DNA from: JBFLVQ01 sp040758525 | GTDB lineage: Bacteria > Acidobacteriota > Blastocatellia > Chloracidobacteriales > JADJPF01 | Reading direction: 5' to 3' | DNA length: 15,146 bases | Assembly: GCA_040758525.1 (NCBI GenBank) | Contig: JBFLVQ010000159.1 | Coordinates: forward strand, 1-15,146 | Shown: positions 13,682 to 15,146 of the stretch, piece after piece | Layout: every line of letters starts with the position of its first letter | How positions within the stretch are numbered: the first letter of the stretch is position 1 | Position numbers and translations under genes: made by a program | The notes under the pieces: generated by a model | Database searches by the model: none | The model's input: the letters and a program-made list of their open reading frames with translations, nothing else | Told to the model about the DNA's origin: nothing

Positions 13682-14266
13682 ATGGAGATCAAATTTTTTA
13701 AATCCCCAGGCGATTTTCGTAAATGGCTGGAGAAACACCATACCACCGCTCAAGAACTGTGGGTTGGCTACTACAAGAAAAGTTCAGGGAAAGCGAGTAT
13801 TACCTGGCCAGAGTCAGTCGGTGAAGCGCTCTGTTTTGGCTGGATCGATGGGCTGCGAAAAAGTGTAGATGAATTCAGTTATACCATACGTTTTACACCA
13901 CGCAGGCCAGGTAGTATTTGGAGTGTAGTCAACATCAAACACGTTCAGGAACTTAGTGCTAAAGGACTAATGCAGCCTGCTGGTCTAGCAGCATTTCAGG
14001 CGCGCAAAGAGAATAAGTCGGGTATCTATTCATATGAACAGAGGAGTGATAAACTCGACGAGCCTTATGAAGTCTTACTCAAACAGAACAAAGCGGCATG
14101 GAACTTCTTTTATGCTCAGTCACCTTCATATAGAAAAGCCGCTATTTGGTGGGTGGTGAGCGCCAAAAAGGAAGAAACAAGACTCAAGCGATTAGACAAG
14201 TTGATAGAAGATTCAGCCCAAGGGCGAACCATAGCGCAGTTCACACGGATAAAAAAGATGAAATAA
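13682..14266 (+). CDS. YdeI/OmpD-associated family protein
   Basis: A 194-residue protein of the YdeI/OmpD-associated family. The N-terminal part has FFKSPGDFRKWLEKHHTTAQ (5-24) and ELWVGYYKKSSGKASITWPE (25-44), followed by VGEALCFGWIDGLRKSVDE (46-64) and FTPRRPGSIWSVVNIKHVQE (71-90), all signatures of the family. The C-terminal LAAFQARKENKSGIYSYEQ (102-120) and WNFFYAQSPSYRKAAIWWV (140-158) fit the second domain. There is no signal peptide or membrane segment. The ribosome site is weak (AAAGG about 12 nt upstream). Some YdeI members affect envelope stress or porin levels. No role can be assigned here. Confidence 0.92.
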   Translation: MEIKFFKSPGDFRKWLEKHHTTAQELWVGYYKKSSGKASITWPESVGEALCFGWIDGLRKSVDEFSYTIRFTPRRPGSIWSVVNIKHVQELSAKGLMQPAGLAAFQARKENKSGIYSYEQRSDKLDEPYEVLLKQNKAAWNFFYAQSPSYRKAAIWWVVSAKKEETRLKRLDKLIEDSAQGRTIAQFTRIKKMK

Positions 14267-14317
14267 GATCTTCAAGTATATTATAGTAGTAGATTGATAC
14301 TTAATAGAAAGTACAAT

Positions 14318-14512
14318 ATGAATGGTCAGAATAGAAAAGATATCAGACCTGGACTTAAGGTTGATATAGTATTAAAGCAAGATCAACGTAGTGGAAAAAT
14401 AACTAGGGGTATTGTTAAAGATATCCTAACAAATGCTGCTCATCATCCACATGGAATTAAAGTTCGTCTTGAAACAGGGGAAATAGGTAGAGTCAAGGAG
14501 ATTGTTGACTGA
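14318..14512 (+). CDS. ywbE: YwbE family protein
   Basis: A 64-residue protein of the YwbE (DUF2196) family. MNGQNRKDIRPGLKVDIVLK (1-20) and DQRSGKITRGIVKDIL are followed by HHPHGIKVRLETGEIGRVKEIV. The family is widespread and has no assigned function. The small beta-barrel, KOW-like layout (PG..V.IV...QRSG...RG.V..IL) suggests nucleic-acid or ribosome-related binding, an inference. The frame begins at TTG 14294, but ATG 14318 opens the conserved start and is used here. A hairpin follows the stop codon. Confidence 0.92.
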   Translation: MNGQNRKDIRPGLKVDIVLKQDQRSGKITRGIVKDILTNAAHHPHGIKVRLETGEIGRVKEIVD

Positions 14513-14550
14513 AAATACTTACTAGCTATCTTCTTTGCAAAAGTATTTTC
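14511..14550 (+). terminator. Hairpin after the ywbE stop codon
   Basis: A perfect 10-bp stem GAAAATACTT (14511-14520) / AAGTATTTTC (14541-14550) with a 20-nt loop overlaps the TGA stop of ywbE. The right arm ends in TTTTC, giving a short U-run at the stem base. A long loop makes it weaker than the terminator at 6232-6273. Confidence 0.4.
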
Positions 14551-14649
14551 CTAGCGATTATCACCCTAGACATCTTATATCTGTAATACCGATAGAATGG
14601 TAGGTTGAGAAGAGACTATAGATAGGTTGAATGGGCAATACCGCATTAA

Positions 14650-15146
14650 TTACTGTTGCTGTAAACTCTCCTTCTTTTGGCTTTTTGCCCAGGCAAGATT
14701 ATTTATTGCTAGTTGATATCCTGAATTTAGTTTTACTGCTATCTCACCAGCGGCAATCGCTTCATCCCACATCTTCATACCATTATAACAGGCACAGATA
14801 TTATTATAGGCTTCGGGATAATCTGGTTTTAACTTTATCGCTTCGCGGGCAGCATCAATACAATTCTGATACTGTTCGGCTTGGTAGTATCTTAGACTGA
14901 GATCAAGAAAATTCTCGGGTGTAGGCTCGCTATTAGCTTTCTCTAATGCGCTAGCCAGTCTAGTCTTTCTATTCTTGCTCAAGTTAATATAAGTAAGAGT
15001 CTGTTGATCATTAGGTGCGATCTGCCAAGTCTCATTGGCTAGCAGCGCAAGTTTATCAAACTCTTCTTGATCATTATAAATATTCATCAACAAATATCTG
15101 GCATTGAGATGAGCAGGAGCAAGTTCGAGAACCTTCTTTAAGTTTT
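14650..15146 (-). CDS. TPR-repeat protein, C-terminal part (runs off right edge)
   Basis: The minus-strand frame is open to the right edge and ends at TAA 14652-14650; about 165 residues are visible. Tetratricopeptide repeats are clear: PENFLDLSLRYYQAEQYQNC (about 96-115) followed by IDAAREAIKLKPDYPEAYNN, and ICACYNGMKMWDEAIAAGEI with AVKLNSGYQLAINNLAWAKS. An older, less regular repeat precedes (NLKKVLELAPAHLNARYLLM, EEFDKLALLANETWQIAPND). TPRs mediate protein-protein contacts. C-terminal TPR blocks of this kind often follow a membrane glycosyltransferase-like domain, but the N-terminal part is outside the window, so the enzyme cannot be named. The TTG codon at 15093 is not the real start, since repeat sequence continues upstream of it. 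Confidence 0.9.
   Translation of the reverse strand, partial: NLKKVLELAPAHLNARYLLMNIYNDQEEFDKLALLANETWQIAPNDQQTLTYINLSKNRKTRLASALEKANSEPTPENFLDLSLRYYQAEQYQNCIDAAREAIKLKPDYPEAYNNICACYNGMKMWDEAIAAGEIAVKLNSGYQLAINNLAWAKSQKKESLQQQ

Noticed and set aside
14631..14900. 89-residue plus-strand frame
   Set aside because: Antisense to the TPR protein; Leu/Tyr/His-rich with no domain.

Overview
The window is a 15.1-kb bacterial chromosome segment, AT-leaning by eye, with short genes on both strands and an unusually high share of broken genes. The taxon cannot be fixed from sequence alone. Typical bacterial Shine-Dalgarno sites, secreted proteins of unknown function, YwbE, YdeI/OmpD-associated, GlxA-type and Stf0-type families, and a FinO-like cyanobacterial-type small protein fit a free-living environmental bacterium (Acidobacteriota, Chloroflexota and Cyanobacteria are all possible). 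That is inference. No rRNA, tRNA, CRISPR array or intact transposase was found.

Left part (1-5245). A Nudix hydrolase is cut by the left edge, apparently by a single base. It is followed by a 5' remnant of a SnoaL-like gene, a nested inverted repeat, a minus-strand family 1 pectate lyase-like gene, a 21-bp tandem repeat that looks like a solo IS21-family end, a frameshifted FinO-like gene, and a minus-strand Tat-exported double-lobed retropepsin-like protein. Upstream of that protease lies a 1.4-kb stretch without intact genes. It holds three probable broken small genes (3917-4083, 4224-4446 and 4653-4802).

Middle (5246-9170). A SpoU/TrmH-type RNA methyltransferase and a 48-residue gene form a short unit closed by a strong terminator whose stem contains the stop codon. 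Next come minus-strand genes: an NHL-repeat remnant, an intact DUF2059 secreted protein, a C-terminal remnant of an F420-dependent NADP reductase-like gene, and a two-gene operon of secreted proteins, one built from two tandem beta-rich repeats. A cytochrome P450 C-terminal remnant with a nonsense codon then leads directly into an alpha/beta hydrolase.

Right part (9174-15146). After the intact alpha/beta hydrolase comes an N-terminal remnant of a Stf0 sulfotransferase. It lies directly downstream of a minus-strand AlkZ/YcaQ-like winged-helix protein. Divergent from the latter is a translationally coupled pair: an isochorismatase-fold cysteine hydrolase and a GlxA-family regulator. These are followed by a small lipocalin-like protein, a YdeI/OmpD-associated protein, YwbE, and the C-terminal part of a minus-strand TPR protein running off the right edge.

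The main signal is not one new system but the density of gene remnants. About ten broken genes, most with one or two lesions and still recognisable, sit between intact genes, often immediately after an intact neighbour's stop codon. This suggests ongoing reductive decay, or an assembly with homopolymer errors. The intact loci most worth a closer look are the Tat-exported double retropepsin (2826-3878), the secreted tandem-repeat operon (7355-8615) and the AlkZ-like/hydrolase/GlxA locus (10191-12990).
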